A stretch of 64,000 nt of DNA from Cinnamomum chago (GCA_038049695.1 CP142461.1:32309001-32373000), one strand, 5' to 3'; counted from the first letter of the stretch, positions 21,636 to 45,900 are shown. The notes: generated from the sequence alone by a model not told the origin. A program made the numbers and translations.

Positions 21636-24600
21636 TCTGATTTTAAAAAAATGGAGAAATTATATACATGCATACATATAATCTCATAAAAGGTGGTCAA
21701 TCCTAGTGCGGGCCTCACATTGGCAGTCGCATTGGCAGGACCAACATTGTAAATGTTGCCAGTAGCGGAAGTGTTAAGAGTCTGAGCCGTTTGGGTTCAA
21801 GACATCCCACTTACAAATTACCTATTGTTGAGTCTTGCGGTCTTGCCTGTATTCCTAACAAGGGTAGCTAGAAAGTACTTGTCCCCGAAAGATAAAAAGG
21901 GTTTGTGTGATCCCTAAAGTAGCACCAGATTTAGTCGTGATCAATTTGACAGTAGGTATAACTCCTACTCCGAAGTATAGTTTATCTCTCCATGTGAACT
22001 AGCACAATAAATACCCGGTGCTAAGCATAGGCATGTTCGCCCACGATTTTTTGTAGAAATAAATATTAAAAAATTATAATCAAAGATAATTATTAAAAAT
22101 ATATAAATTGAAAACTCAAGATTCATATTGTTAAACTATAAGTACATGATTATTACAAAATGAATAGAATTAAACTAATCATATTGAAATCGTAATTTTA
22201 TTTATTTATTACATCACCTAATGATAAGCCCCTTATGAACCTATTACATGAATGCAAGTTAATATAGATACAAGTTATTATATGAATGTTATTAAGCTAA
22301 AACCTCACAGGACCCACTGCCATTGATGTGATTCATAGCATCATATATTTTTATGAATTCTCTTTTTTCTTTTAATTTTGATATGGGTCTAAGGTATTAG
22401 ATTTGAAAGTTTTTAGATCCGAGAACATATATGTTTAGATATAAGACCATTGATGCCTCCTTTTTTTTTTTTCTTTTTTATGTTGTGTAATAGGTTCGTA
22501 TAAAGTCTCCTGAGAGTCAGATTTTTTTTTTTGGGTAAATCTGAGAGTCAGAATTGAAAGTTGGTAATGAAGATTGAATCGATAGCATTAATAACCCGTG
22601 CTCAGCCCCGGTCTCACCAATATTGTAACTTAGATATTCATGTATTAAAAAATATCCAAAAATTCTAAAACAAAAGCAAAAGAAGAAAAGGTTATGAGAG
22701 TACCCGTTTATGTAATGTAAGAGCTAATGGTATAGATAGGAAAGAGGAGAATTAGAGTAGATAGGAAATGGTAGAGTTTGAGCACAAAGGGAGTTAGTGG
22801 AGAAATGGAAAAGTGGAAGTTTGAACTGTGAGGAGTAGAGGTGGTTTGGATAAAGAGATAAGATTTGAATAAAGAAAATTGATTGTCAAAATCATAACTA
22901 ACGGTCAAAATTAAAGCCTAAACCATTGACTTTAATATATTATATAATAGGGATATAATTTTAGGCATTTTGAATTTACTATAGAAGGCTCCACTTCAAG
23001 TCCTGATAATTCAATGATGGGGTGTCTTTCCTCTAGAAACAACCAAGAATAAATCATTGGCTGAAAAACTAATGGTGAAGGACTTGGGCAGGAGGGTGTG
23101 GGGTCTGTCAGTATTTCCAAGAGTGGAAAAAAAATTGCATAAGAATTTGGAGTGGTTGCACCAAAGATTCCATACTATATCTCACAACAACAATTGACAG
23201 CTTCAATCTAAATATTAAGTGGTGTGGTCTTTGTCATTATAGGTATCAAATTTATACCAGAGGAGTTATCAGGTGCGCCTGCGCGCATTGGGGGTGGGGC
23301 CCACCTGATGTTCCATCTTAATGGACCACACACACAATCCCCTTGAATTTTGCATGGGGCTCACCTTTGCACCCATCCAATGTACTGTATATCATTGGAT
23401 CGATTGCACACCCATATGAATGGACTGTACATCATTAAACTTGTGGGCTTTGATGGAGGTGAGATGATCATGGATGTGGCTGATTTTTTGTAGAGATGAA
23501 GGGCCAGTGGATATCTTTCAATCCCCCTGGTCTAGTCCAACATGGAGCCCACATGGGCCCCACGTTGAGGTGCACGCACTGATCCAGTGCCTGATACTCT
23601 ATACCATATACCAATTTGGTTAGGAACCTGAATTGACTGGAAACCCATTCCAACCTCCCGTTTTAAATCCTATTTTATCATTTCATTTATATCTAAAAGA
23701 CCAAAGAATAATTAAAAAATATTGTTCTCTCCAGTTTCTAAGAATATTTTAAAACTTACTTCTAAAAAAGGGGATGTATTAAAATATCATTTAGAAAGGT
23801 TGATTAGTGAAGATTTTGACTTTGACTAATACAATGTCCAAAAACATGTTTTAAAATCATATTCCCAAGTTCTATCTGCAAAGAAATCCTTATCTCCTCA
23901 TCTAAAATATCAAAGCCAAACTAATCTACATCTAGGGAAATATATAGAATTATCATTGCAAGCATAAAGGCTCTAAATCTACATCTTGTGCATCTCTCAT
24001 AATTCATAACATTAAGATGATCATCCTTGCAAATAATGGTGCCCAAAATTTGGGCCTTCATATTGTAAGGAGAATAATTCAATAACTTTGGTGATTGGAT
24101 GATTTCATGTGGTTCATATTGTACTTCTAATTTAGCAGGGAGTTTGCCTGTTTCACATACACATATAGGTTGGCTAACATATGCCACGCTTGCCTTACCC
24201 CTTAGATTGTGAGTTTTGAATGGCTATCAAGACATGTGGCCAACACAAAATTATGGGACCCTCTTGGGTTGGGCTCGTTGGACTAACCCAAGATAGTTAT
24301 TCAATTGTTTTTAATTACTGTCATTAGCATATACCATAGCCCATCAAATTGGCCGACTCCAACTTATAAGGAGTTCAGACTTGGAACTACATTTGTCACA
24401 TGAACAAACATATCACTATTGTTATTTCATGATCGTGCCCTTTATCCATTTATCACAATAACAGCAACAGCAGCATCAGTAGTGTTGGTTAACTGGTTAG
24501 GGACGTTCAGTTTGAGCGGGTTAAGTTTTATTTTATTATTGAAAATGTGAATCTCTTAGCTCATAATTTTGTTATATAGTACATTTTTTGTGGTTGGACT

Positions 24601-25601
24601 TAGTGGGATAGGGAGTATTGATCTTTTGTGTTGATGACCTTTCGTGATGTCTCTTTGTTGTTACTTTGACTTTCTTTTTTAATGATATTGCTGTTTTATC
24701 AAAAGAAAAATGGTGAGAGACTAGTGCGTTAGTTAGAATCCCTTATAAAAAAATAAAGCTCGATAATTAATTAATAAATCTTACAAGAAACCATTTTTAG
24801 TTGAAATTGTAAATACTTCCATCTACTTCTTGTCAAACCTTTTCCATCATGCAATTTTACTTGTTTAAGAAAAAGCCAAAATGCCATCATTTTCCTCTTT
24901 CAGAGAAAGCAAGTCCCTCTCTAGGAAAGGCATGCAAGACCACTTTAAGTGGGGTGCACAAATGATCAAAATCAAGCTTGATTCCTCATCTCCTAATAAA
25001 GAAAATATGGTGCTTAACAACCTAAATAATTCAAAACAGTCAAAACAATCATTATTCACAACTCACATAGTTGCTATTGGTTTGAAGCAGAAGACATACG
25101 GTGAGTTTGGGGCAGACTCATTTTCTTTTATGTACCCACGACATGACATGCATTTGTAAGGCTATATGTTGTTGTTGATTTATATTTTTAATTGTCTCTT
25201 AAAATAAATAAGAGCATTTTTCTTCCTTTAAAAAAAATCAACCTAAATTTGCTTAATTCCAACTCCTTTAAAAAAGTTTATCAAGTGGTTACTAGTAATC
25301 TTTAAACATACGATAAGTAAGATTAAATTCGTCTAGTGGTCAAGCAGTGTTTTTAGAACATTAAAACAAAGGATGGTGGTCTTGTACAAATATTGATCTT
25401 TCATGAGCAATCGCAGATCTCCAAGGTTTCTATTTGGGTGGTGCGGTATATAATCAAGTGAATATGTTAAATAATAAAATAAAAATTTTTAAGATATTAT
25501 TTAAAAGGTTTTTCTGATGTACCTTCGTGCCAACACTTGATCCGCCCCGCTCTGCCAGAAAAAGGCATGAGACATTCAAATATAACTACTGAAAATTAAA
25601 A
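21636..25601. other. AT-rich intergenic DNA, no gene recognised
   Basis: A segment near 21706-21735 is the inverse of sequence at 19468-19495 (GGGCCTCACATTGGC and its complement), marking a dispersed repeat. Near 24480-24715 the sequence resembles a LINE 3' UTR ending in AAAGAAAAA, but no coding domain supports it. A 92-residue frame at 24881-25159 lacks family resemblance. Confidence 0.4.
25555..25576. other. Flank of the Mutator-like element
   Basis: Ordinary AT-rich DNA outside the 9-bp duplication; inverted-repeat similarity stops at 25602, which supports that boundary. Confidence 0.4.
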
Positions 25602-26751
25602 GGGGATTTTACCAAAAAAAGTCTTATAAGACTCCCTGTAGATCAAAATGACTTTTGGAATATATGAAATGACAGTACTAGTCCCAGTAGCCCTTTTCAA
25701 TTCTTTTTTTTTTTTTTTTCGCCGAGCGGTGATATCCCCGCTCACCTTCGTATACGAGCAGGGATATCCCTGCTCGTTTTTTCTTCTTCTTCACAATTAA
25801 GCAACGATATCCCCACCCACTCGTTCATTCTTCTTCTTCTTCTTCTTCTTCCTCCTCCTCCTCCTTCCTCCTTCCTCCTTCCACCTCTGCCAACTAATCA
25901 ATTACCCCTTATATATATATATATTCAACTTTGATGGCATATATGAGAGCCTGCTTCCACTGCAGTTTTACAGGTGAAAGTGAAGATGAAGCATACCAAG
26001 GCAGTGACTGGCATTGTCTGCAAGCAAGAACTCTAATGGACTAGGGTGGGTGGACTGCTTCTCATGCACTGAAGGGATACAGATATGTCCGCACTTAGTA
26101 GGAGATCTCAAGGTAAGCACCCTAACAAGTGTGTCCGGTGACCTTTATTTTTTCATTGCTTGACTGCATCTTTTACTAGTGTTGTGGCCATTGATTCTTG
26201 GGTATCAAAAGATCTTGATTGGAGGAAAAATAAACCTGAACAATAAGTTACATTGTGACAGACTGGGAATGATTTTTGCTTGGATCTCCAAAGTTCCTGA
26301 ACGGAGCTAAAAGAAACCTGAAGTTACAGAGTGACAATTATGAAGGATTTTTGGTTCTCCAATGTTTGAGACAAATTTTTGGGTTTGCATTGTTCTCGCC
26401 TTTGAAAAAATGATCAGGGATGGGCAGCGCCTGGCTTCCTATGAAAGTTGGATATAACGGTATTTGATTAGTTGATAAAGTTGGAAGGCGTTGGAGGAAG
26501 GGGGAGGAGGAAGAGGAAGAATAAAAATAAACAAGTGAGCGAGGATATCGCCACTTAATTGTGAAGAAGAAGATAAAACGAGCGGGGATATCCCCGCTCG
26601 TATATGCAGGTGAGCGGGGATATCACTGGTCTGCGAAACAACGAAAAAAATGAATCGAAAAGGGCCATCGGGACTAGTACGGTCATTTTATATGTTCGAA
26701 AGCCATTTTGCTCTACAGCGAGTCTTATGAGACTTTTTCGAAAAAATCCCC
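25602..26751. mobile_element. Mutator-like element with ~330-bp inverted repeats
   Basis: The ends are GGGGATTTT and its complement, and the element is flanked by exact 9-bp duplications AAATTAAAA (25593-25601 and 26752-26760), the Mutator-superfamily size. The inverted repeats run about 330 bp inward (to about 25940 and from about 26430) with scattered differences and include AAGACTC, ACTAGTCCC and GATATCCCCGCTC blocks. The interior of roughly 500 bp has no transposase. It contains a short plus-strand frame from an ATG at about 25935 and splice-like CAAGGTAAGC near 26109-26118, so captured host DNA is possible but unidentified. Confidence 0.88.
25755..25776. repeat. 22-nt perfect palindrome in left inverted repeat
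   Basis: The core GAGCAGGGATATCCCTGCTC is its own reverse complement and is extended by one base pair on each side. The matching palindrome in the right inverted repeat is GAGCGGGGATATCCCCGCTC at 26580-26599 (22 nt with flanks, 26579-26600). The two arms changed in parallel, so each remained palindromic. Confidence 0.9.
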
Positions 26752-26760
26752 AAATTAAAA

Positions 26761-27320
26761 TAAACTGCAGTCAATGGTAGAGGGAAAAGAGAATAGTCTA
26801 AAATAGGACTCAATGCCATAACATTCGGTGACAACTATTTTGGGATCCTATGCAGAATTCTTTGCGTTTCTTCCAAGTAGAAATTAAGACCATATTTCAG
26901 TGGAATATGGGACATGTACCTAAGCACCTCCAAAGATAACAAGCATTATATTAGCATTGTCATCATCAATGGTTAAAATCAATGGCCAGGAACCTCCGCC
27001 GAGCATCGGACCAAATGTGCAAATGCCAAGTGGGGCCCATTTTATCATTCATATGAGTAGACCATTAAATAGGAACCTCTCGTAGATAGTCACCCATCCT
27101 GAGTTTGGCATCCATCTTAATAGATTTGATTGTTAGATAAAACGTGCACTCATTTTGAACGGTGGAAATTCATAAGCTATTGATCAAGTGGTTGGGATGT
27201 TAATTATGAGCCTCCGTCACCATACACACGGATAGGTGGGTGGGTGGGACATCTTTCGATACCCTAGTCTTATCCTGTGGGCCTTGGGGAAGGGGATTTA
27301 TACAATTATAAGGGTAACAT
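26761..27320. other. Intergenic, nothing recognisable
   Basis: No domain or repeat structure was identified. Confidence 0.5.
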
Positions 27321-27705
27321 TAGGGTTATAAACAAGTCTGTTTCAGTCCGGGTCCATGCTTGACCCGGAACTGAAATGGTTATGAAGAAGGTGGAACCGG
27401 ATCCGGACCCGAAACCGTTTTAGAACCAATTTCTTGGCTTCGGAACTGAAACCAGAACTATATATGGGACATGTCTGGATTCGAGTCCGGATTTGGATAG
27501 AGAATGATATTAAAAAAATATAATTTTTATTAAAGATTTTAAAAAATTGAGGTAATATATCGGGTCTCAAGTCCGCGGGTCCGAACCAAGATGGAGTGGA
27601 CCCAGACCCATTTACTTATCAGGATATAAATAAGGAATCAGACCCAACTTTTAACGGAATAAAATATTTAGTAATTAAAAAATCAAGTACCCATTTACAT
27701 CCCCA
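27321..27705. mobile_element. Probable small hAT element with GGGTCCGGA-type interior
   Basis: The left end TAGGGTTATAAAC and the inverted right end TGGGGATGTAAAT match at 9 of the first 12 positions. Flanking 8-mers GGTAACAT (27313-27320) and ACTAACAT (27706-27713) match at 6 of 8. Internal CCGGACCC/GGGTCCG repeats are common in plant hAT MITEs. The duplication is imperfect, so the call is moderate. Confidence 0.5.
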
Positions 27706-28714
27706 ACTAACATCCAACCTAGAGGGCGTGGATTTATAAAGATTATCTTCATTGACATAAACGTGAGTATGAGTATGGTTTCCTGTAATCCTCAAGAGTA
27801 CGAACAATTCACCGTTAAAACGCACTTCTGCAGTTCTACAGTTCCTAGTGTCGTTAATCGAGGAATCTCAGTCTACCCTTTTTTTCAACGTATCTACAAT
27901 ATCGCACTGCCGGCCACTTTACCGGGCCCCACTTTTTCTTGCCGAAATCATTCTTATCATTTTGCCACTTTACTGGGCCCCACTTTTTCTTGATCAAAAC
28001 ATTCTTATAATATTCATTCCTGTCTGGCACTTTACTTAGTTTAGTGAACATCAACGTAAAGCATTCATTTTTCGCACAAGGGTTCACATAAATTATATAT
28101 ATATTTTAAATTCTCTTGTTAATTTTACAAAGAAGAAGCAAAAAAGTAACCTCCTTCTTTTTTATTAAAAGACAAAAAAAAAATTCTATTTTCTTGTTAA
28201 AAAGAAAGCTAAAATAGATTTCATATCAAGCAACTAAAAATAAAATATTATTATAATTTTCTTATATTTTATTTTATTTTGATTTGATATTTTATTTTAT
28301 TTCTAATTTGCAGTAAAATTACCAAATGGGTACAATAAAGCAGCCAAAATCTCATTCTAAATCCAGTCAAGACGGAAATATCCATTCCACTTAAACTAGT
28401 AATAGATAGTTATATTATATATATATGATTAAACTAATTTTCCATATAAACTCTTATTCAAATTAAATTTCTGCCAATTTTTAATGAGATAGGAGAGTTG
28501 ATATCAACGGCTTAGATGAAACGGAAAAATGAGCCATGCATGAACTAAATCAGGTGTTCACTTTATAGTATGGTTTAAAATATCGGCAGATACCGGTTCG
28601 TATTGGACTATGATATCAGTATTGTAATGGCCCATATTGCCAAAATATTGGCTACATATCGGCCGTTAAGGTTGTAATTTTCAAGTATCGGTAGTAACGG
28701 CTAAAAAGACCAAA

Positions 28715-28749
<35 letters not shown>

Positions 28750-29820
28750 GAAGAGGAATAGATAAATTCTCTATACAATTGCAGAAAAAAAGGGGAAACA
28801 CACAACAACATACAATTTTTTTTTTTAAAAAGAAATAAAGAAAGGAAAAAAAAATATGAATCACCATTCCATAAAAAAACTAATACCTGGATCTTTGGAT
28901 AGGCTAAACGTGGTTGACCCCACGCCTTTCTCTTCTTCTTCCTCTCCTCCTCTTCTTCTTTTTCTTCCTCTCTCTTTTTGGCATAGGGGACTTTCTCTCT
29001 CCATTTGTTTCATAGGGAGTGAGTCTTCCACATTTATTGTAGCCCATAATGAATTTTCCAATTTGAAAATGTAAACTATTAAAGGCCTTCCCTTATTCTT
29101 TAAACTATTAAATGCCCATTTTTAGTTTCCCCACCCAAAATAAATGCCCCTTTTATATGGAACCTCAACAAATATTAATTAAATTAGTGTTGGCCTAATG
29201 TCACATTGATCACAAAAATACAAATAAAATGTTAAAAAAGTAAAAAAGTATCAAAATGCTTTGTTTTATTAGTAAGCCTCTAACAAGGTATACTAATAAA
29301 AAATCTAATTTACTAAAAATAAACTTCCTTCTCATGAAGATAAAAATGTAAAAATATTTACAAATCAACTACAAAGAGTGACAAATTTTTTAATTGATTA
29401 GATTCGGAATTTAAATTGTGGTCTACTTGATTGATTTTTAAATTATATGTATGGATTAAGGATAAAACATTAAGACTTGACATATTCAACAATTTCAGAT
29501 AAAACAACGATACAAGATGCTTTGCCTTAGGGGACCAATGTTTTACTTTTCAATATATATTAATAGGAAAAAACATTATTTTTCAGTATTTTTTAATATT
29601 TTTAATATTTTTGATATTTTTAAAAAAAATTTAAGATTAAAAAAAATTCATACCGCGACGACGATAATAGATCAAAAATCATGACTGATTCCAATATCAT
29701 ATTGAGTTTGTGTCCGAGCCGATACCGATACCACCACGGATGCTGATATGATATCCATTTTTTTATCGTCCGTACTGTAGTTGATAGTACGCATCCGAGG
29801 CCTTATCCTACGCATAGGGC
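27706..29820. other. AT-rich region upstream of the PTI1-like gene
   Basis: It contains an approximately 50-bp imperfect tandem duplication around CACTTTACYGGGCCCCAC (about 27912-28010), a (TA)n run at 28716-28746, and hAT-like terminal fragments near 28568 (ATGGTTTAAAATATCGG) and 29690-29760 (CCGATACCGATACC). No gene was recognised. Confidence 0.45.
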
Positions 29821-29835
29821 CGGCTTCCGGAACCG

Positions 29836-29958
29836 TATAAATACGTTATTTCCCACCAGTCATTGTTCTCTCTTTCCTTTTTCGGAGACATTTCTCGTTT
29901 TTCTCTCAACTTGTCGTAGAGAAGACGGCAAAGGCCAAGGAACGAACAGGGAAAGAAG
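29836..29958 (+). promoter_or_regulatory. PTI1-like core promoter and 5'UTR exon 1
   Basis: TATAAATA at 29836-29843 precedes a CT-rich leader (from about 29868, with TTCTCTCTTTCC). The leader ends in a strong donor, GAAG followed by GTGAGA, at 29959. The UTR intron would then end at the acceptor CATGCAG at 31668-31674, giving a leader of about 90 + 45 bases before the ATG. Confidence 0.6.
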
Positions 29959-31719
29959 GTGAGATTTGCTCTAGCATTTCACTTCCTCTTAGATTCGATC
30001 GACTTATTCAAGCAGATGGAAAAGATCCGAACTTTTCTTATAAATTCGTGATGTTCTTTTTGTAATGCTTGAAATCGGAGTATTTGATTTTGATCTTTTG
30101 AAGATATGCTGGAATTGTTAGTGATTGTGCTTCGATTTGATCTTTGATTGTTGTGTACTGGTGCTTGTTGTAGCGCATTTTGTGATTTTGGGTTCTGGAA
30201 ATGAAGTTCGTTTGGTTTTGTGGAATGCATGTGAGTAGGAATTGAGATTGATTGAAGTTCATGGCAGGGAGGTTTTGATTTGGAAACACTTCTCTGTGGC
30301 ATTGATGTTTATGGATTTTGATGTTGATTATACGGTTACTGGGAGTAGTTGTGGATTTTAGGAAATATTGGCAAAGCTGGTTTGAATTGGGTGGGTATAG
30401 GGAGATGGTATCATGCGTCACACATGCCAAACGTTTGGAAAAAATGTGGTTTTCCACTTGACAGTTTTATGGGGTTACAAATTGAGCCCTCTACCCCTTG
30501 GGGTTACAAATGTTACATATGTAAATGCTATATATGCATATGTTACATATGCAAATGATACACATGTGGAACACATCACTATGTTTGTCAAAGTCACAAT
30601 ATTCACATAATGAGTACATCCAACGATTCTAGAGATGCATTTGAGTTTTTTGGACTTTTTTTCACAAATTTCTAAAAATCTAATAAGAATTAAGATATGA
30701 AATTTTATGTGTTGATGTTTACCATTAATCCAAGAATATTGAATAGTTTGGATCATAAATTGGGAATTCACACGTTAGAAAATTAGATCCATAGGTTGGG
30801 GCTATTTCACAAATTACAAGTCTATGAAGACTTAAGATAATCAGCTTGAAGATATTGGGGATGATTTGTTCAATAAACAAATTGAACGGTTCAGATTACA
30901 AATAGGGGACCCATAGAGAGCAAGAAAGGTCTTTGATGGGCCCCACGGTTGAAAAAATACCATGTTTTCACTTGTTCCAATGCATTTTGCAGCTGGGGGG
31001 GCGGTTGGTTTGGGGTTTGTGTGCAATACATTTTCACAGGTCTTTGTGGTGTGAAAATGGTGTGTAAATGACGTCATTTACCCACCTCATTTACACACCA
31101 CATGTGTAAATTTGCGCAAACAAATGTGACACGTGTAATGGCCATCCATGTGAATCATTGACGTATGTAAATGAGCTCAAAGAAACAACCCCTTTAGATT
31201 AAATGATTTGATGATTTATTTAGATCATGTAGGGAGGCAATGGATTGGCTAAACTGGGGGTGTATAGGGAAGATGTGTGTGACTGTGTGTTGGTTATTGT
31301 CTATCATTGTTGTTTATATCCTATTGCAGTGGATGTTAGGTTCTTGTTTGATGAGAGTGTTCTACAGTAACTATATCAATAAATGTGTCATTGCTTGTCA
31401 AACTGAAAAAGAATAACAAGGAAAAACTAGGCTCTTGGAAATTTGTTGGCTACAAGTGTCGCGATACTCGCGCGCTACATTATAATAGTGAAAAACCATT
31501 AATAAAAAAAGACTATAGAAAGAACTGCAAAGGATACAAATCAAGGGTTCCCTGCAGGCACAGCTGGTATTTGTAGGTTGAGGACATTATAAATTGTTGG
31601 ATCTGTGTTTGTATGTCTTAACATTGTCAAAGTGAGCTTCCTTTTTATAATCCAGTAATTTCCTTAACATGCAGGTTGGGTGTTGCCTCAGCAAGGTGGC
31701 TCCCTTGTGAAATACAGTC

Positions 31720-43047
<11,328 letters not shown>

Positions 43048-43840
43048 ATCTGTTGTCTTCTCCATATTTCTCTCTGCTCTTCTTGGTTCTTGCTCATCGT
43101 AGTTAATGATATTGAAGTTGTTTCATTTCTGGGTGGCGGTAGATTGTGGATCGATCTCCTTATATATTTTTCAATTTTTTCAAGAGTGACAGCACTCTCC
43201 ACTTCTAGTAGTGAGAGGTATTGGAGGTCTTGTTTTCCGAAACTGCCTCCTGCAATCTGTAGTTTCAATTTAAGTGTGCTGAAACTGCCTCAAGCGATCT
43301 GTCATTTCAATTGCATTAGCTATGTAAGTGTGCTTGAATTCACCTGTATGGTTTTGTCTTCTTAAAAAGAGCAGTGATTGTCATTTTCAGGAAGTGAGTT
43401 GATATGATAGAGTTGTCGCCAATTAAGGTGCTTTAAGGCTTTTACCTGTTTAAATCAAGTTTACAATGGTTTGGGTTTTCGCCAGTGCTTAACTTTCTCC
43501 AGCCATGGCCCAAATTGCGTGTCGGTCTACCGATTATATCCCAATTTGCGCGGCCTTGCCCTGAGCCCAGATTCATGAATCTTTACCCAACCTTACCTCA
43601 TCTTTACGTGCACCGATGTCCAAGCCTTAGCTAGGCCTACACTCAGGGTTTGGAATTCAGGGCTGACCCCGACCCAAGCCTGGAATAAACCTAGCCCAGA
43701 TTGGGTGGGTTTATATGCGAGCTTAAGCTTGGGCTTGGACTGCCCAAGCTGCATCCCTAGCTTTAGCTGGATGACCTGTAGGTCGGGCCTGAGTCTATTT
43801 TGCAAACTATAAAACTATTAGAGTTATTAATAAATTTAGT
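43048..43840. other. PTI1 3' flank and hAT-like debris
   Basis: The first few hundred bases after the PTI1 stop are presumably 3'UTR, but no decisive polyadenylation signal was found. At 43480-43770 GCCCAAGCTTGGGC-like motifs ending in GCATCCCTA resemble the TAGGGATG-type hAT ends. Confidence 0.4.
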
Positions 43841-44443
43841 ACCTCTTGGCAAATAGTTGAAGGATAATTTGTGCATGATTGAGCGATAGATTTGTGGAGC
43901 GTGGGTCTTCCTATTCCAGGGATATGTAAAATATTTAGTGACATTTCCTGAAAGGTGTTCAGGAATTTGAGAATTCCTTTGGAGTAAAAGATGCCTTTTG
44001 TAAAAGAAAGCACCAAGAAGGAGAGAGAGTAATAGGGAGAAAGAGAGAGATTCTTCTATTATCTCAAATGTGAATAAATACAAAGAGGATGCCTATTTAT
44101 GGGTAAAATAACCTTCTCATTGAGGAACCCTAATTACAATGGGATTCTAACCTTAACTCATTTCATGTGAACATCCATACATGATACATATCTTATAACA
44201 CTCTCCATTGGATGACCACCACTCAATGACAGTTGCCTCATTAAAAACCTTGCTAAGGAATAATTCAATGAGAAAAAAACCAAAGCGAAGGGAAAAAGAG
44301 TACAACATTCTTTAAGATTATTGAACTGGTGTTGGATGTGTATAATGCTGGCTCGTTAAAACCTTAACTATAAAAACCTAGTGGGATAAAACCTAAAAAA
44401 GAAAAAGAGTACAATACACAAATATCCTGGGTAGCATACTTCA
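43840..44443 (-). repeat. 3' LTR of the second copia element
   Basis: On the minus strand the sequence after the purine tract (44448-44459) begins TGAAGTATGC at 44443. It contains the TATA-like CCATAAATAGG (about 44095-44105) and then a CT-rich stretch. The far boundary near 43840 is approximate. Confidence 0.5.
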
Positions 44444-44990
44444 GGATCCCCCCCCCCCCGATGATGATAATAGTTTGATGATGAACTCCACGCATGCTAA
44501 TCTCATATACAATTTTTTGAAATACTGATTTTGGCAAATATTTGGTAAACAGATCAGTCAGATTGTTACTCGAACAAACTTGCTTGACTTCAATCTCATT
44601 GTTCTTCTGAAGTTCATGAGTGAAGAAGAACTTTGGTACTATATGCTTAGTCTTATCTCCTTTAATGAAACATTTTCAAATTTATTTTATACATGCTTCA
44701 TTATCTTCATAGATAATATTCAGCATATCTGTAATAGAAGGTAATTGACAAGAACTACGGACATGTTGAATCAAAGATTTCAGCCCTATACATTCCCTAC
44801 TAGCTTCATAAAGTGCTAAAATCTCAGCATGGTTGGAGAAAATAGCTACCGAAGTCTGTTTAGTAAAACGCCAAAAAATGAAATCATTACTACTACTAAA
44901 CACATAACATGTCTGTGATCGACCCTTATGAGGACCAGAGAGATAACCTGCATTTGCAACTTTGTTGTTGTTAGAAGAAGCAATAAATCT
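44444..44990 (-). pseudogene. Copia RNase H remnant
   Basis: The minus strand encodes a copia RNase H C-terminal segment: NAGYLSGPHKGRSQTCYVF, NHAEILALYEASRECIGLKS and IIYEDNEACIK, then after a stop and frame shift KTKHIVPKFFFTHELQ and NNLTDLFTKYLP. It ends in a G12 purine tract at 44448-44459. All upstream pol domains are missing. The right edge abuts the hairpin array at about 44995. It belongs to a different copia lineage from the remnant at 482-2035, because the RNase H wording differs. Confidence 0.85.
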
Positions 44991-44994
44991 GCAA

Positions 44995-45075
44995 TTGTAA
45001 CGTTTCCTCTGCTCAAAGCAGAGGAAAACCTGCATTTGCGACCTTACCACCATTTTAAGCAACGGTAAAGCTGTG
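44995..45075. repeat. Alternating hairpin array, copy 1
   Basis: TTTCCTCTGCT-CAA-AGCAGAGGAAA is a perfect hairpin. It is followed after CCTGCATTTGCGA by the weaker TTACCACC...GGTAA stem, then GTGCATTTTCAATTTTT and GGCCTGGGTTGAAT. The same order recurs in direct orientation at 50100-50215. Confidence 0.75.
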
Positions 45076-45104
45076 CATTTTCAATTTTTTTTTTGCCTCA
45101 AGGC

Positions 45105-45900
45105 CTGGGTTGAATCTTTTGTTGGGCTCATATAAAAAATGCATGATTCCTATTTAACTCCATGGTAGGGCCCATTTATTGAACTAAACTCCTCTCTTTT
45201 TTTTCTACCGAAAGAAATCTGAAGTCCTTAAAGTAGATGTCCTCCCTTTTATAGTGACCCCAAATTTTCTCTAATAGAAACTGGTCCCCTATAAGATTGA
45301 CTGCTCCTGTTGGAGGAAAATACAGGGACCATTTGGTTATTAGGCCTAAGTTTAGAACCACACTTAGCCATGGCCCTAAAATTACTGCAGAGGCCGATCT
45401 CAATTGAGAATCATATGTACTTTTACTCCTAGTTCTAAATATGCTAGCCATGCTAAAAATTAAGTTAGGCTCTGGTTTTGCCCATGTGCCTAAAAGCAAC
45501 GCCCAATTCCAATATGATGTGGCTAAAGTCCTGGTTGAGCTTATGTTGGCTTGACCTACTTTGGAGAAAAATGCCATGCAATGAGAGAAGATGAATGTAA
45601 ATATGTCCCCCAAAGACAAAAAAGACGTAAAAACGGTGTGGATTCAAATTGCATGTGTAGCGGAAAGCCTGCGGATTTTTTAATTTTCCCAAACCTTTAG
45701 GTCTGGGTTGGGTCCGCAGTATGTTCCATATGAAAATGCACAATTATCAATACATGATTTCTATCGAAATGCACAATGGGGCCCATTTATCAGACTGATA
45801 TCATTTCTTATTTCGTAGGAAAAAACTTGAGCTCATTAAAGCGAGCGTCCTACAATTTCTCGGATTGTCCCCAAATTTACTCTAATAGAAATGATTGTCG
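45105..45900. repeat. Diverged direct repeat pair
   Basis: A block of about 190 bp at 45105-45300 recurs at about 45700-45895. Shared phrases are GCATGATT/TACATGATTTC, GGGCCCATTTAT, CCCCAAATTT and CTCTAATAGAAA. The minus-strand 147-residue frame between them has no family resemblance. Confidence 0.55.

Noticed and set aside
25320-25345. TTCGTCTAGTGGTCAAG as the start of a tRNA-Glu gene
   Set aside because: Only the A-box-like part is present; no B box, anticodon arm or acceptor stem follows.
28564-29770. A single hAT element spanning both ATATCGG-rich blocks
   Set aside because: The two blocks resemble hAT ends, but no 8-bp duplication or aligned inverted ends could be found.
45176-45619. 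147-residue minus-strand open frame
   Set aside because: It lies in a diverged direct repeat, has no domain resemblance, and overlaps another long frame in a different phase; most likely chance.
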